A stretch of 42,380 nt of DNA, taken from positions 1 to 42,380 of the IMG/VR virus record IMGVR_UViG_3300045968_000157, one strand, 5' to 3'. The number at the start of each line of letters is the position of its first letter. Position 1 is the first letter of the stretch. Positions 20,991 to 28,071 of this stretch are shown piece by piece. This DNA is from a virus. A program made the translations under genes and the position numbers. The notes below the pieces were generated by a model that saw nothing but the letters and a program-made list of their open reading frames with translations, ran no database searches and had not been told where the DNA came from.

Positions 20991-21232
20991 ATAGGCGGAG
21001 ACCAAAAAGGCGGAAAGAGACGATTAAGTTTGTGCAGATGCTAAATGTCGGGACGGCGGCGACCATTGTAGTAGCGGGACTGGATCAGCGCGGCCGCGTT
21101 TGGTACTGGTGCCGGCGAAACGATGGAAGCATGACATGGGTGCTGACGGAGTTTTCTGACAGATGTTACTTCGAGTTCGAAGATCCATCGATTGCTGCCG
21201 CGCATGACCTGGGAGCAAATGAGCCCGCATGA
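20987..21232 (+). CDS. hypothetical protein, 81 aa
   Basis: A basic N-terminus (MNRRRPKRRKETIKF) precedes a small beta domain (TAATIVVAGLDQRGRVWYWC). Overlaps both neighbours by four bases. No family recognised. Confidence 0.5.
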   Translation: MNRRRPKRRKETIKFVQMLNVGTAATIVVAGLDQRGRVWYWCRRNDGSMTWVLTEFSDRCYFEFEDPSIAAAHDLGANEPA

Positions 21233-21420
21233 GAACCATCATGGCGAAGTTCGACTCGTGGTGTCCGGTGTGTCGCCAGAAGGTGCTCGGCGGTACCGAA
21301 GTTCGATACGACGACGCGGCAAGAAAAGCCTACCACATGAAATGCGCACCGGCGGAACAGCAGGACCTGCTGCCGAGCGCAGACTCGGAAAAGCTCGCTG
21401 ACGAGCTGGGGTTTAAATGA
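21229..21420 (+). CDS. zinc-finger protein, 63 aa
   Basis: FDSWCPVCRQKVLGG, then AYHMKCAP: a CxxC ... H-x2-C zinc site like those in small phage and LIM-like fingers. Four-base overlaps on both sides. Confidence 0.55.
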   Translation: MRTIMAKFDSWCPVCRQKVLGGTEVRYDDAARKAYHMKCAPAEQQDLLPSADSEKLADELGFK

Positions 21421-21749
21421 AGCTCTCCGATTTGAGACCGTGCGACAGCTGCGCTGGACCCGTTAACGGAATGTTCTACGTGCTGCGTTACAGCATCGCG
21501 TTAATCAATCCAGGAGAAGGCAACGCCGTTCTTGGCATGATGCAAATGTTCGGAGGCAGCCTGAAACTCGCGGAGGCTATGGCGCCACGTGCCGATTGCG
21601 TGAAGGTCGCGATGGACGACCCGGAGCATAAAGAACTGATGACCGAGCTTTTCATTTGCAGTCGCTGCTTATTGAAGCCGCTTCTCTTACCGCTGCTATC
21701 CGAAAAGCGCCAGCACAAGGAGTCCGATGAAGCTGCAGATCGCGGATAA
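21417..21749 (+). CDS. zinc-binding hypothetical protein, 110 aa
   Basis: C9-x2-C12 near the start (RPCDSCAGP) and a second pair late in the protein (ICSRC) probably share one zinc ion. Between them a hydrophobic helical region (AVLGMMQMFGGSLKLAEAM). It ends inside the start of the ATPase gene (23-base overlap), so the two are coupled. Confidence 0.55.
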   Translation: MKLSDLRPCDSCAGPVNGMFYVLRYSIALINPGEGNAVLGMMQMFGGSLKLAEAMAPRADCVKVAMDDPEHKELMTELFICSRCLLKPLLLPLLSEKRQHKESDEAADRG

Positions 21750-23451
21750 CCTTGCCCTTCCGATTAAAGCTGTCACCGAGAAGATGGCGATGCTCGGTCG
21801 AACAGGCAGTGGTAAGACCTATGCCGCGATGAAGCTGGCAGAGTTGATGCTCGACGCCGGCGCGCAGATTGTCGCCATGGATCCAGTCGGCGCCTGGTCC
21901 GGCTTGCGCATCGGCGGGCACTGGAACGTTTACATCTTTGGAGGCCTGCGAGGCGACTTCCCTCTCGAGCCTACAGGCGGAAAGCTGATGGCAGATCTCA
22001 TCGCAGACCGCGGCATCTGTGCCGTGCTCGACGTCTCGCAGTTCATCCGATCCGATCAGGTGAGATTCGCTTCCGATTTTATCGAGCGATTTTTCAACCG
22101 TAAGAAGGCGGCGCCGTCTGCTGTGCATCTATTTCTTGAGGAATGCCAGGAGTTTGCCCCGCAGAATTCCGGGCCCAGTGAAGCGCACATGCTGCATCAC
22201 TTCGAACGAATGTGGAAACTCGGCCGCGGATTCGGCATCGGCGGGACTCTTTTGAGTCAGAGACCTCAGGAAGTGAATAAGAAGGTGCTGAATCAATCGG
22301 GAACCTTGTTCGTCTTTCAGATGACTGGACCTCAGGAACGCAAGGCGATCGGCGACTGGACAAACGAACACGGCATCACCGATGACATTCAATCGCTGCT
22401 GCCGCGGCTGAAAGTCGGAGAGCCGCACGTATGGAGCCCAACGTTTCTTGAGACGTCGAAGACTGTTCGTATTCTTCCGAAAATCACCACAGACGTTTCG
22501 AGTACTCCGGAAGTTGGAGCCCGCATCAAAGAACGGCCACTGTCCTCGATCGACGTCGAAACGCTGAAGTCCGACATGGCTGCCACGGTTGAGCGTTCGA
22601 AGGCTGACGATCCAAGGGAGCTCCGCAAGCAGATCGCGGCGCTCAACAAGGAAATCGTTGCGTTAAAGCAACAACAGCCGAAGACGGAGACAAAGGAAGT
22701 GCCGGTGATTACCGATCACGATAAGCAGCTCCTGTCGTCCAGCGTTCAGTCGATTCAGGAGTCCGTCAACAAGTGTTATGACAGCGTGCGGGCGTGGTTC
22801 AGCGGAACTCAGGCTGCGATCAATGACATTTCCGAGATCGTCAAAGGCGTCGGCGCAACCGTGCGATGGCGGCCAGCTCCTGAGGTCCCATTTGACTATC
22901 GCAAGCCTGTACGCGAGACGCAGCAGCGGGTAGTGGTGCATAAAACACCGGCCGTCCTGCATAAAACGGTCAGACCTGCGCATGATTCCGAGCTCGGCAA
23001 ATGCGAGATTGCGATCCTGCGCGTACTCGCCCAGTTTCCTGAAGGATGCGAGGCGGGGAAGCTTGCTCTCCTGGCGGGCTATCGCTTCAGTGGTGGCTTC
23101 CGAAATGCCCTGTCTACACTGCGGCAAGCCGGACTGATGGAAGGCGCCAATTCCGAAGTGATGCGCATCACTGCCGCCGGCGAGGCCCGTGGGCCGTTCG
23201 AACCGTTACCCGTCGGCCAGGAACTCCAAAGCTACTGGCTGAACCATGCCTCGTTTGGTCTCTGTGAAAAGAAGATTCTGGAGAAGTTGTTTGAAAACCC
23301 TCAAGGGCTGACCGCCCAGCAGCTGTGCAAGCTGACGGGGTATGAATTCAGCGGTGGCTTTCGTAATTCCCTGTCGACTCTCCGCACGGCTGGCGTGTTG
23401 GTTGGTCGCAACGGCGACGTGATGCGTGCCAGCGATGAACTGTTTGATTAA
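21727..23451 (+). CDS. HerA/FtsK-type ATPase with duplicated winged-helix domain
   Basis: 574 residues. Walker A GRTGSGKT at 24-31, Walker B VHLFLEE at 133-139 and LLSQRP at 175-180 fit the HerA (DUF87) branch of the FtsK/HerA DNA-pumping ATPases. A coiled coil (about 295-330) follows. The C-terminus holds two copies of one winged-helix-like unit, marked by GYRFSGGFRNALSTLRQAGL and GYEFSGGFRNSLSTLRTAGV. HerA works with a nuclease (NurA) in archaea; here a Cas4-like nuclease is encoded nearby. AAGGAG lies five bases before the start. The role may be DNA end processing, segregation or defence. Confidence 0.75.
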   Translation: MKLQIADNLALPIKAVTEKMAMLGRTGSGKTYAAMKLAELMLDAGAQIVAMDPVGAWSGLRIGGHWNVYIFGGLRGDFPLEPTGGKLMADLIADRGICAVLDVSQFIRSDQVRFASDFIERFFNRKKAAPSAVHLFLEECQEFAPQNSGPSEAHMLHHFERMWKLGRGFGIGGTLLSQRPQEVNKKVLNQSGTLFVFQMTGPQERKAIGDWTNEHGITDDIQSLLPRLKVGEPHVWSPTFLETSKTVRILPKITTDVSSTPEVGARIKERPLSSIDVETLKSDMAATVERSKADDPRELRKQIAALNKEIVALKQQQPKTETKEVPVITDHDKQLLSSSVQSIQESVNKCYDSVRAWFSGTQAAINDISEIVKGVGATVRWRPAPEVPFDYRKPVRETQQRVVVHKTPAVLHKTVRPAHDSELGKCEIAILRVLAQFPEGCEAGKLALLAGYRFSGGFRNALSTLRQAGLMEGANSEVMRITAAGEARGPFEPLPVGQELQSYWLNHASFGLCEKKILEKLFENPQGLTAQQLCKLTGYEFSGGFRNSLSTLRTAGVLVGRNGDVMRASDELFD

Positions 23452-23471
23452 CCAACGAAAGGAAATGTCAG

Positions 23472-24221
23472 ATGATCAAGACTGAGAACGTCAAGGCCTA
23501 CCTGAAGTCCATCCTCATCAAGACGGAAGAAGAAAAAAGGATCGCTACGGTCCGCTGGTTTCTAACGCCGATCTCCCACGAGCTCGCCCTCGAGGCGCAC
23601 GAATCGATCGCCGATCGCTTGTTCAAAAAGAACGGCAAGGGCTACGTGCCGGTGCAGGAGCTCGGGCGCACCGAGTTCGTCATCAATGTGCCCTCACAAT
23701 CGCTGTCTTATAAGCGGCACCCTGAGTACGTTGGCCATGACGTTCTGATTCCTGAAGTGAAGATCAGCGGGATCTGCGCGCAAAAGGTAATCCCGGGCGA
23801 TCCGAATTTCTCGCTCATGTTCAACACGTCTTTCGAAATAAATGACAAGGCTGTCATTCCGGACCTCGTGGATCTCCTGCACGAAAACGTTTACCTGACG
23901 TTTGCACCAATGCAGCCGTCGCTGTTCCCCGACAAGGAGAATTACGACGACGTTCTGTGCCGGCTGTGCGATGCGCCAAATGTCGAGTTCATTGTGGCGC
24001 GTTCCAAGCCTGTCCTCGGATACTGCGCGAAGCATTCCTTGCAGAAGCAGGACGACGAGACGCTTGTGCGGGTTCGCAATGCGGAAGAAGCCCGCGCGGC
24101 CGTGAAGGACATGCAGAGCCATGAGGCTCAGCAGGAAGCACCGGCCGGCGGCGACCCCCTGGCAGAGGAAGGCGACTTCATCAATAAGCGTAATCGCAAC
24201 CGCAGCAAGCGAGGTAGGTGA
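23472..24221 (+). CDS. hypothetical protein next to the ATPase, 249 aa
   Basis: Unrecognised alpha/beta protein. The last third has CRLC and YCAKH, a possible zinc site, and ends in a low-complexity acidic stretch followed by a basic tail (NKRNRNRSKRGR). It follows the HerA-like ATPase by 20 bases and may be its partner. That link is inferred from position alone. Confidence 0.5.
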   Translation: MIKTENVKAYLKSILIKTEEEKRIATVRWFLTPISHELALEAHESIADRLFKKNGKGYVPVQELGRTEFVINVPSQSLSYKRHPEYVGHDVLIPEVKISGICAQKVIPGDPNFSLMFNTSFEINDKAVIPDLVDLLHENVYLTFAPMQPSLFPDKENYDDVLCRLCDAPNVEFIVARSKPVLGYCAKHSLQKQDDETLVRVRNAEEARAAVKDMQSHEAQQEAPAGGDPLAEEGDFINKRNRNRSKRGR

Positions 24222-24224
24222 TCA

Positions 24225-24461
24225 ATGCAAACTGACGAGCTCGTAATGGAAATCACGAAGGCACTTGTCGACAAGCCGGACCAGGTGGTCGTCACTCAGA
24301 TCCTTGGACGCGAGAGCACGATCCTCGAGGTGTCGGTGGATCCTTCCGACCTGGGCAAGATCATCGGCAAGGAAGGACGAAACGCGAGATGCATCCGCAC
24401 CCTGTTGAATGCGGTTGGCATGAAAGAAAAGCGCCGGTTCACGCTGGAGATCCTCGAATGA
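24225..24461 (+). CDS. KhpA-like KH-domain RNA-binding protein
   Basis: 78 residues, the length of bacterial KhpA (YlqC). The KH core is typical: VSVDPSDLGKIIGKEGRNAR with the GKEG loop at 48-51 that grips RNA, then CIRTLLNAVGMKEKRRFTLE. In bacteria KhpA binds many RNAs and, often with KhpB, affects cell growth and division. A phage copy could bind host or phage mRNA. It lies in the early operon just before a coupled small gene. KhpB is not present here. Confidence 0.8.
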   Translation: MQTDELVMEITKALVDKPDQVVVTQILGRESTILEVSVDPSDLGKIIGKEGRNARCIRTLLNAVGMKEKRRFTLEILE

Positions 24462-24637
24462 AACCGAAAACCACGCAGGCCTGGGCGTTGAAGAAAAAGA
24501 ACGGCCGCTTCGCACAGTTCCACGACTCCAGCCTGATCCTGGCTTATCTCGACGAGGAAGAAGCCCGCGCCGATGCCTTCAACAACGGCAACGGAGACAA
24601 GGTTGTTGAGCTTGAAATCCGCGAGGTTAAACGCTGA
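24458..24637 (+). CDS. hypothetical protein, 59 aa
   Basis: Overlaps the KH gene by four bases and the DUF5131 gene by one. Short beta and helical elements (AWALKKKNGRFAQF, LAYLDEEEARADAFN, VVELEIREV). Function unknown; the layout recalls small single-domain proteins of phage early operons. Confidence 0.5.
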   Translation: MKPKTTQAWALKKKNGRFAQFHDSSLILAYLDEEEARADAFNNGNGDKVVELEIREVKR

Positions 24638-25623
24638 TGCAAGAATCCCCTATCGAATGGACCCACTTCACGGCGAATCCGATCCGTTACAGAGACCCGG
24701 ACGGAAACGTAGTACACGCGTGCATTCACAAGTCCGCCGGGTGCTTGCATTGTTATGCCGAACTGTTGGCGCGACGCTGGGGCCGCAAGGGTTTGCCGTT
24801 TACAGCGGAGAACATGAAGCGGTTGACGCCATTCCTCGACGAACCGGAAATGAAACGAATGCGGTCGCGATCGGCAGAGGGAAAGCGTGTCTTCGTCGGT
24901 GACATGACCGACATTTTTGGCGAGTGGATCCCCGAGGATCTGCTGAATCGGCTGTTCTCTGAAGTGTTGGAAATGAGTGACAGCATTCAATGGCAGATCC
25001 TGACGAAGCGCGCGGATCGGATGCAGGAGTATCTATCCTGGCGTTGGGGTGAAGGACGAATCCCGAAGCGGAATATCTGGCTTGGCGTCAGCGTCGAAGA
25101 CCAGAAGACGGCCGACGAACGAATCCCGCTTCTGCTGCAGACGCCGGCCGCGGTTCGGTTCGTGAGTTACGAGCCTGCGCTGGCGGCAGTGGATTTCCGT
25201 CGACTCAAGATGAAGCCCGGTTTGTTTTTAGATGCAATGACCGGAGCACATTCCGCCATGGCAAGCAGTGAGCACATTCCTTTGCCACCGATGCTGCCTG
25301 GCCTGGACTGGCTGATAGTTGGTGGTGAAAGCGGGCCGGGCGCTCGCGAATTTGAAGTGGCTTGGGCGCAGTACGCAAAGCGTCAATGTTCGATTCTCAC
25401 AAAACTGTTCATCAAACAAATGGGCAGCTTCCCGATCGTCCGAAATGACCAGGTTGCCGATGTCTGGTACTACGCCGACGGAAGCGACATGGACACTGAA
25501 ACGCTCGACGGAGATTCGTACCGCTATCAGGGCGCGCCAGTACGGCTGAAGCTTAAAGACCGCAAAGGTGGAGACATGGCGGAATGGGAAGAATCGCTGC
25601 GCGTACGGGAGTTTCCAAAATGA
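24637..25623 (+). CDS. DUF5131 (phage Gp37/Gp68) family protein
   Basis: 328 residues matching a family frequent in phages and actinobacteria: IEWTHFTANPIRY, a GCLHCYAELLARR segment, VGDMTDIFGEWIP, WQILTKRADRM, NIWLGVSVEDQKTADERIP, RFVSYEPAL and WLIVGGESGPGAR. The CxxC and the SYEPAL and GGESG motifs recall radical-SAM-type folds, but no full CxxxCxxC motif is seen. Function unknown. The C-terminus (SLRVREFPK) is repeated at the end of the next gene. Confidence 0.8.
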   Translation: MQESPIEWTHFTANPIRYRDPDGNVVHACIHKSAGCLHCYAELLARRWGRKGLPFTAENMKRLTPFLDEPEMKRMRSRSAEGKRVFVGDMTDIFGEWIPEDLLNRLFSEVLEMSDSIQWQILTKRADRMQEYLSWRWGEGRIPKRNIWLGVSVEDQKTADERIPLLLQTPAAVRFVSYEPALAAVDFRRLKMKPGLFLDAMTGAHSAMASSEHIPLPPMLPGLDWLIVGGESGPGAREFEVAWAQYAKRQCSILTKLFIKQMGSFPIVRNDQVADVWYYADGSDMDTETLDGDSYRYQGAPVRLKLKDRKGGDMAEWEESLRVREFPK

Positions 25624-26186
25624 ACGAGATCTGGTTGCCAGTCATAAAGTTCGAGGGGTTCTATGAAGTTTCGAACCTAGGACGGGTCCGTAGCGCCAGG
25701 AATAAAACAAACAGTAAAGTGGGACGAGTACTGTCACTGAAGCCGCCGACTCGTCTCTCAGACTATGTCCGCGTGGAACTCTGCAAGCAGGATAGAAAAC
25801 GGTCATACGGCGTTCATGTGTTGGTTGCGGAAGCATTCCATGGCAAAAGACCGCGGAACAAGTTCCCGAACCATAAAGACCTGAACAAGGCTAACAATCG
25901 GGCCGACAACCTCGAATGGCTGACGCGTCGCCAGAATCAACGCCACGCGATTGCAAATGGGAGACGCCCTGGCAGGCCGATGAATGGACGCAGTAATGGG
26001 AGAGCAAAACTCTCTGAGTTGCAGGTGCGAGAAATCATCGCACAAAAGGGAAAGATTGGACAGCGAGTCCTGGCCGCACTTTGCGGCGTATGCAAATCCA
26101 CAATCCAGTTCATTCATCAAGGTAAGCACTGGAAGTCCGAATGGCCTGCCGATCTCCGCGTCCGCGAATTCCCAAGAGCGAGGTGA
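25620..26186 (+). CDS. NUMOD4-HNH homing-type endonuclease
   Basis: 188 residues. The NUMOD4 motif (WLPVIKFEGFYEVSNLGRVR) is followed by an HNH core (VLVAEAFHG, NHKDLNKANNRADNLEWLT) and a C-terminal DNA-binding helix-turn-helix-like stretch (ALCGVCKSTIQFIHQGKHWK). The last residues, DLRVREFPRAR, nearly repeat the end of the DUF5131 gene (SLRVREFPK), with different codons. This suggests that the endonuclease inserted near the 3' end of such a gene and carried a tail from it. Overlaps the upstream stop by four bases. Confidence 0.85.
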   Translation: MNEIWLPVIKFEGFYEVSNLGRVRSARNKTNSKVGRVLSLKPPTRLSDYVRVELCKQDRKRSYGVHVLVAEAFHGKRPRNKFPNHKDLNKANNRADNLEWLTRRQNQRHAIANGRRPGRPMNGRSNGRAKLSELQVREIIAQKGKIGQRVLAALCGVCKSTIQFIHQGKHWKSEWPADLRVREFPRAR

Positions 26187-26187
26187 G

Positions 26188-26400
26188 ATGAAAACTGTGA
26201 AGGCGTGGGCGATTGAACTTTGTCCTAGCTGTAAGGGAAGCGGGAAACGGTACTTCAACTTGAGCTACAAAGAAACAAAGACGGCATATGGTCAGGCTGG
26301 CAGTTCGCCGTGCAAAACGTGCAATGGCACAGGACAACTCACGCGATCAAAGAGGAATCCAAATGACCAGATGAAGTCCATACAGGCACGCGAGGGTTAG
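26188..26400 (+). CDS. DnaJ-type zinc protein, 70 aa
   Basis: Two CxxCxGxG units (CPSCKGSGKR and CKTCNGTGQL) as in the zinc part of DnaJ, without a J domain. Such mini zinc proteins are common in phages and plasmids and may bind proteins or nucleic acid. One base separates it from the upstream stop. Confidence 0.6.
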   Translation: MKTVKAWAIELCPSCKGSGKRYFNLSYKETKTAYGQAGSSPCKTCNGTGQLTRSKRNPNDQMKSIQAREG

Positions 26401-26402
26401 CG

Positions 26403-26618
26403 ATGAAACTAAGGGCTGTCGTTAATGTGAGGACCAAGAAAGTCGCATGCGTTCTACTTCAGGCAGCCCTCGGTGGTAGCGTTACCGTTGCTCGCATGTT
26501 CGACACCGAAAATTGGGAACTTGCGACTAGCAGTGACTTTCGCATGGTCGAAGGAACGCGGGAAGAGTGGCTTGCCCACGCTGATCGAATGAACAAGAAG
26601 CGAGGCCGCTCGAAATGA
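26403..26618 (+). CDS. hypothetical protein ending in KKRGRSK, 71 aa
   Basis: A beta-type N-terminus (VVNVRTKKVACVLLQ) and a C-terminal helix ending in KKRGRSK. The coding sequence of that end holds a GCGAGG that can serve as ribosome binding site for the next gene. The same end is found in the two following genes. Confidence 0.5.
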   Translation: MKLRAVVNVRTKKVACVLLQAALGGSVTVARMFDTENWELATSSDFRMVEGTREEWLAHADRMNKKRGRSK

Positions 26619-26800
26619 CAACTGCGTGGTCAGAATCAACGAAACAGGCGATGAAACGGAGTCGGCGCTGTGCAATCTGCGGACAGCACACGGGTGCAAT
26701 TTCCGCACATTCTCTCGCGCTGAAGGCTCTTGGTTATGATTACCGGCTCAATGCTTATGCCCACATTCGCTGTATTGCCAAGAAGCGAGGCCGGAAGTGA
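26615..26800 (+). CDS. zinc protein ending in KKRGRK, 61 aa
   Basis: C19-x2-C22 (CAICGQHTG), a later H and C54 (AHIRCIA) suggest a zinc site like those of small HNH-related proteins, without a catalytic pattern. The start overlaps the upstream stop by four bases, and the end repeats the KKRGRK tail of its neighbours. Confidence 0.5.
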   Translation: MTTAWSESTKQAMKRSRRCAICGQHTGAISAHSLALKALGYDYRLNAYAHIRCIAKKRGRK

Positions 26801-27000
26801 TTACAGCGAAGCGCGTCACTGACTTTCGAATTGATACTGTCGAAATTGCTCATGCCGATTACGTCGGGCTGTCTCAGGAAACCAAAAAACTCATCGACGC
26901 TTACGGAACATGGCTTCAACGCGGCGCGATCATGAAGTTTGAACTTCCGATTCATCGATGGGACGACATTCCGGAACTAAAGAAGCGAGGTCTGAAGTGA
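26797..27000 (+). CDS. hypothetical protein ending in KKRGLK, 67 aa
   Basis: GTG start overlapping the upstream stop. Contains DTVEIAHADYVGLSQETKKL and a C-terminal KKRGLK that is the third copy of the shared end. Function unknown. Confidence 0.5.
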   Translation: MITAKRVTDFRIDTVEIAHADYVGLSQETKKLIDAYGTWLQRGAIMKFELPIHRWDDIPELKKRGLK

Positions 27001-27167
27001 GCGATAACGAAAGAATGATGGAATTGTTATTGTTACGAATGGCTGCGTTCCTAAGGATCGTGATGATGAAGAACGTTCTGGACAAGTACGACAGGAAGGA
27101 AGCAGAGGAGATCACCGAGAAGATTGGCAAGGCCTTAACAGATAGAGACGAGGCCAGCCATGACTAA
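26997..27167 (+). CDS. hypothetical helical protein, 56 aa
   Basis: GTG start at 26997 overlapping the upstream stop and directly after the third repeated end. All helical, with RMMELLLLRMAAFLRIVMMK and a charged C-terminus. A longer frame upstream would overlap the neighbour. Function unknown. Confidence 0.45.
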   Translation: MSDNERMMELLLLRMAAFLRIVMMKNVLDKYDRKEAEEITEKIGKALTDRDEASHD

Positions 27168-27501
27168 CCAGACGGACAACTGGAAGTGCCGAGAGCGTGG
27201 CTGTGGTGCTGAGCACGTTGTTTACAAAGACCACGTTGACCACCTTGTTAAGGTCCACGGTCTTTTAGGCGGCCGAGTCACGTCGCCGCCGAAGATTAGC
27301 TTTCATTGCCGAGTTTGCGGGAAGGTGTGCGATTGCGCTGGCCCAGACGGTGCGATTTGTCCAGAGTGCTGTGGACCTTCAGAGGATGGGCACGAATACG
27401 TTTATTCGCGTGACGAGCGTACTCACTACTGCACGCATTGCGGCCAGAATCCGCCGTCCGACTGGTATGACGATATTGAGTTAGACAGCCTTGAGAGGTA
27501 G
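27160..27501 (+). CDS. multi-zinc protein with MTNQTD start, 113 aa
   Basis: Ten cysteines and several histidines form perhaps three zinc sites: a C-x4-C with a late H-x5-H (C2H2-like, about 9-34), CRVCGKVCDC with CPECC, and YCTHC near the end. It begins MTNQTD, close to the starts of the next two genes. Nucleic-acid or protein binding is likely; no enzyme motif. Confidence 0.55.
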   Translation: MTNQTDNWKCRERGCGAEHVVYKDHVDHLVKVHGLLGGRVTSPPKISFHCRVCGKVCDCAGPDGAICPECCGPSEDGHEYVYSRDERTHYCTHCGQNPPSDWYDDIELDSLER

Positions 27502-27504
27502 TGA

Positions 27505-27687
27505 ATGACTAACCCGACGGACGCGGAGAAGCTAAGGAAGCTGGCGGACGCATTCGCCAGCGAGGATGACGGTTTGAATCCTTGGAGTGATCCACAGGCC
27601 GCCGCTCATGACCTTTACATGATCGCGGATCGGCTGGAGGTGCTGGACAAGGCTTTTGAAGAGGGAAGGCTGGTGTGGCATGAGTAG
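27505..27687 (+). CDS. hypothetical protein with MTNPTDAE start, 60 aa
   Basis: Helical protein starting MTNPTDAEKLRKLADAF, followed by DGLNPWSDPQAAAHDLYMIA. Paired with the next gene, whose start is nearly the same at both protein and DNA level. Function unknown. Confidence 0.5.
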   Translation: MTNPTDAEKLRKLADAFASEDDGLNPWSDPQAAAHDLYMIADRLEVLDKAFEEGRLVWHE

Positions 27688-27871
27688 CCCGACGGACGCG
27701 GAGTTCCTGCGAAACTTAGCCAGAGACCTTACGCCTTTGACGCCGTTCGCGCAGGGCGCAGGTGATGAACTTGAGCGGCTTCGCCGGATCGCGCGAAACC
27801 TTGAACGACTCGAAGAGGATGAAGAGGACCGTAGGCACCCCGGATTGTCATGGAAAGAGGCAACGGAATGA
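27680..27871 (+). CDS. hypothetical protein with MSSPTDAE start, 63 aa
   Basis: ATG at 27680 inside the end of the upstream gene. Starts MSSPTDAEFLRNLARDL and continues as a charged helix. A paralogue of the preceding gene at the N-terminus, different afterwards. Function unknown. Confidence 0.5.
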   Translation: MSSPTDAEFLRNLARDLTPLTPFAQGAGDELERLRRIARNLERLEEDEEDRRHPGLSWKEATE

Positions 27872-28071
27872 CTAGCAAGGTGAACGAGGCAATTTCGGAA
27901 TTCGGATATCCGTCTGTAAATTTCGGAATTCAAAATCGACACAGCGCGGGAGGGGTAAATATGGAACCTGGACATCCACCACATACACATTGTTTTTGTC
28001 AATCGGCAGGCGGTACTGGAGACGTTCGCTGCTGTGGATGCGGCAAGATCAAGAAAGCGCGGGAGGGGTGA
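27868..28071 (+). CDS. small cysteine-rich protein, 67 aa (internal start possible)
   Basis: The start overlaps the upstream stop by four bases. The second half (HTHCFCQS, RCCGCGKIKK) may bind zinc. An in-frame ATG at 27961 has a very strong GGGAGGGG five bases before it, so a 36-residue form may be the main or a second product. That ribosome binding site belongs to a 14-base sequence that recurs before the next gene. Confidence 0.45.
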   Translation: MTSKVNEAISEFGYPSVNFGIQNRHSAGGVNMEPGHPPHTHCFCQSAGGTGDVRCCGCGKIKKAREG

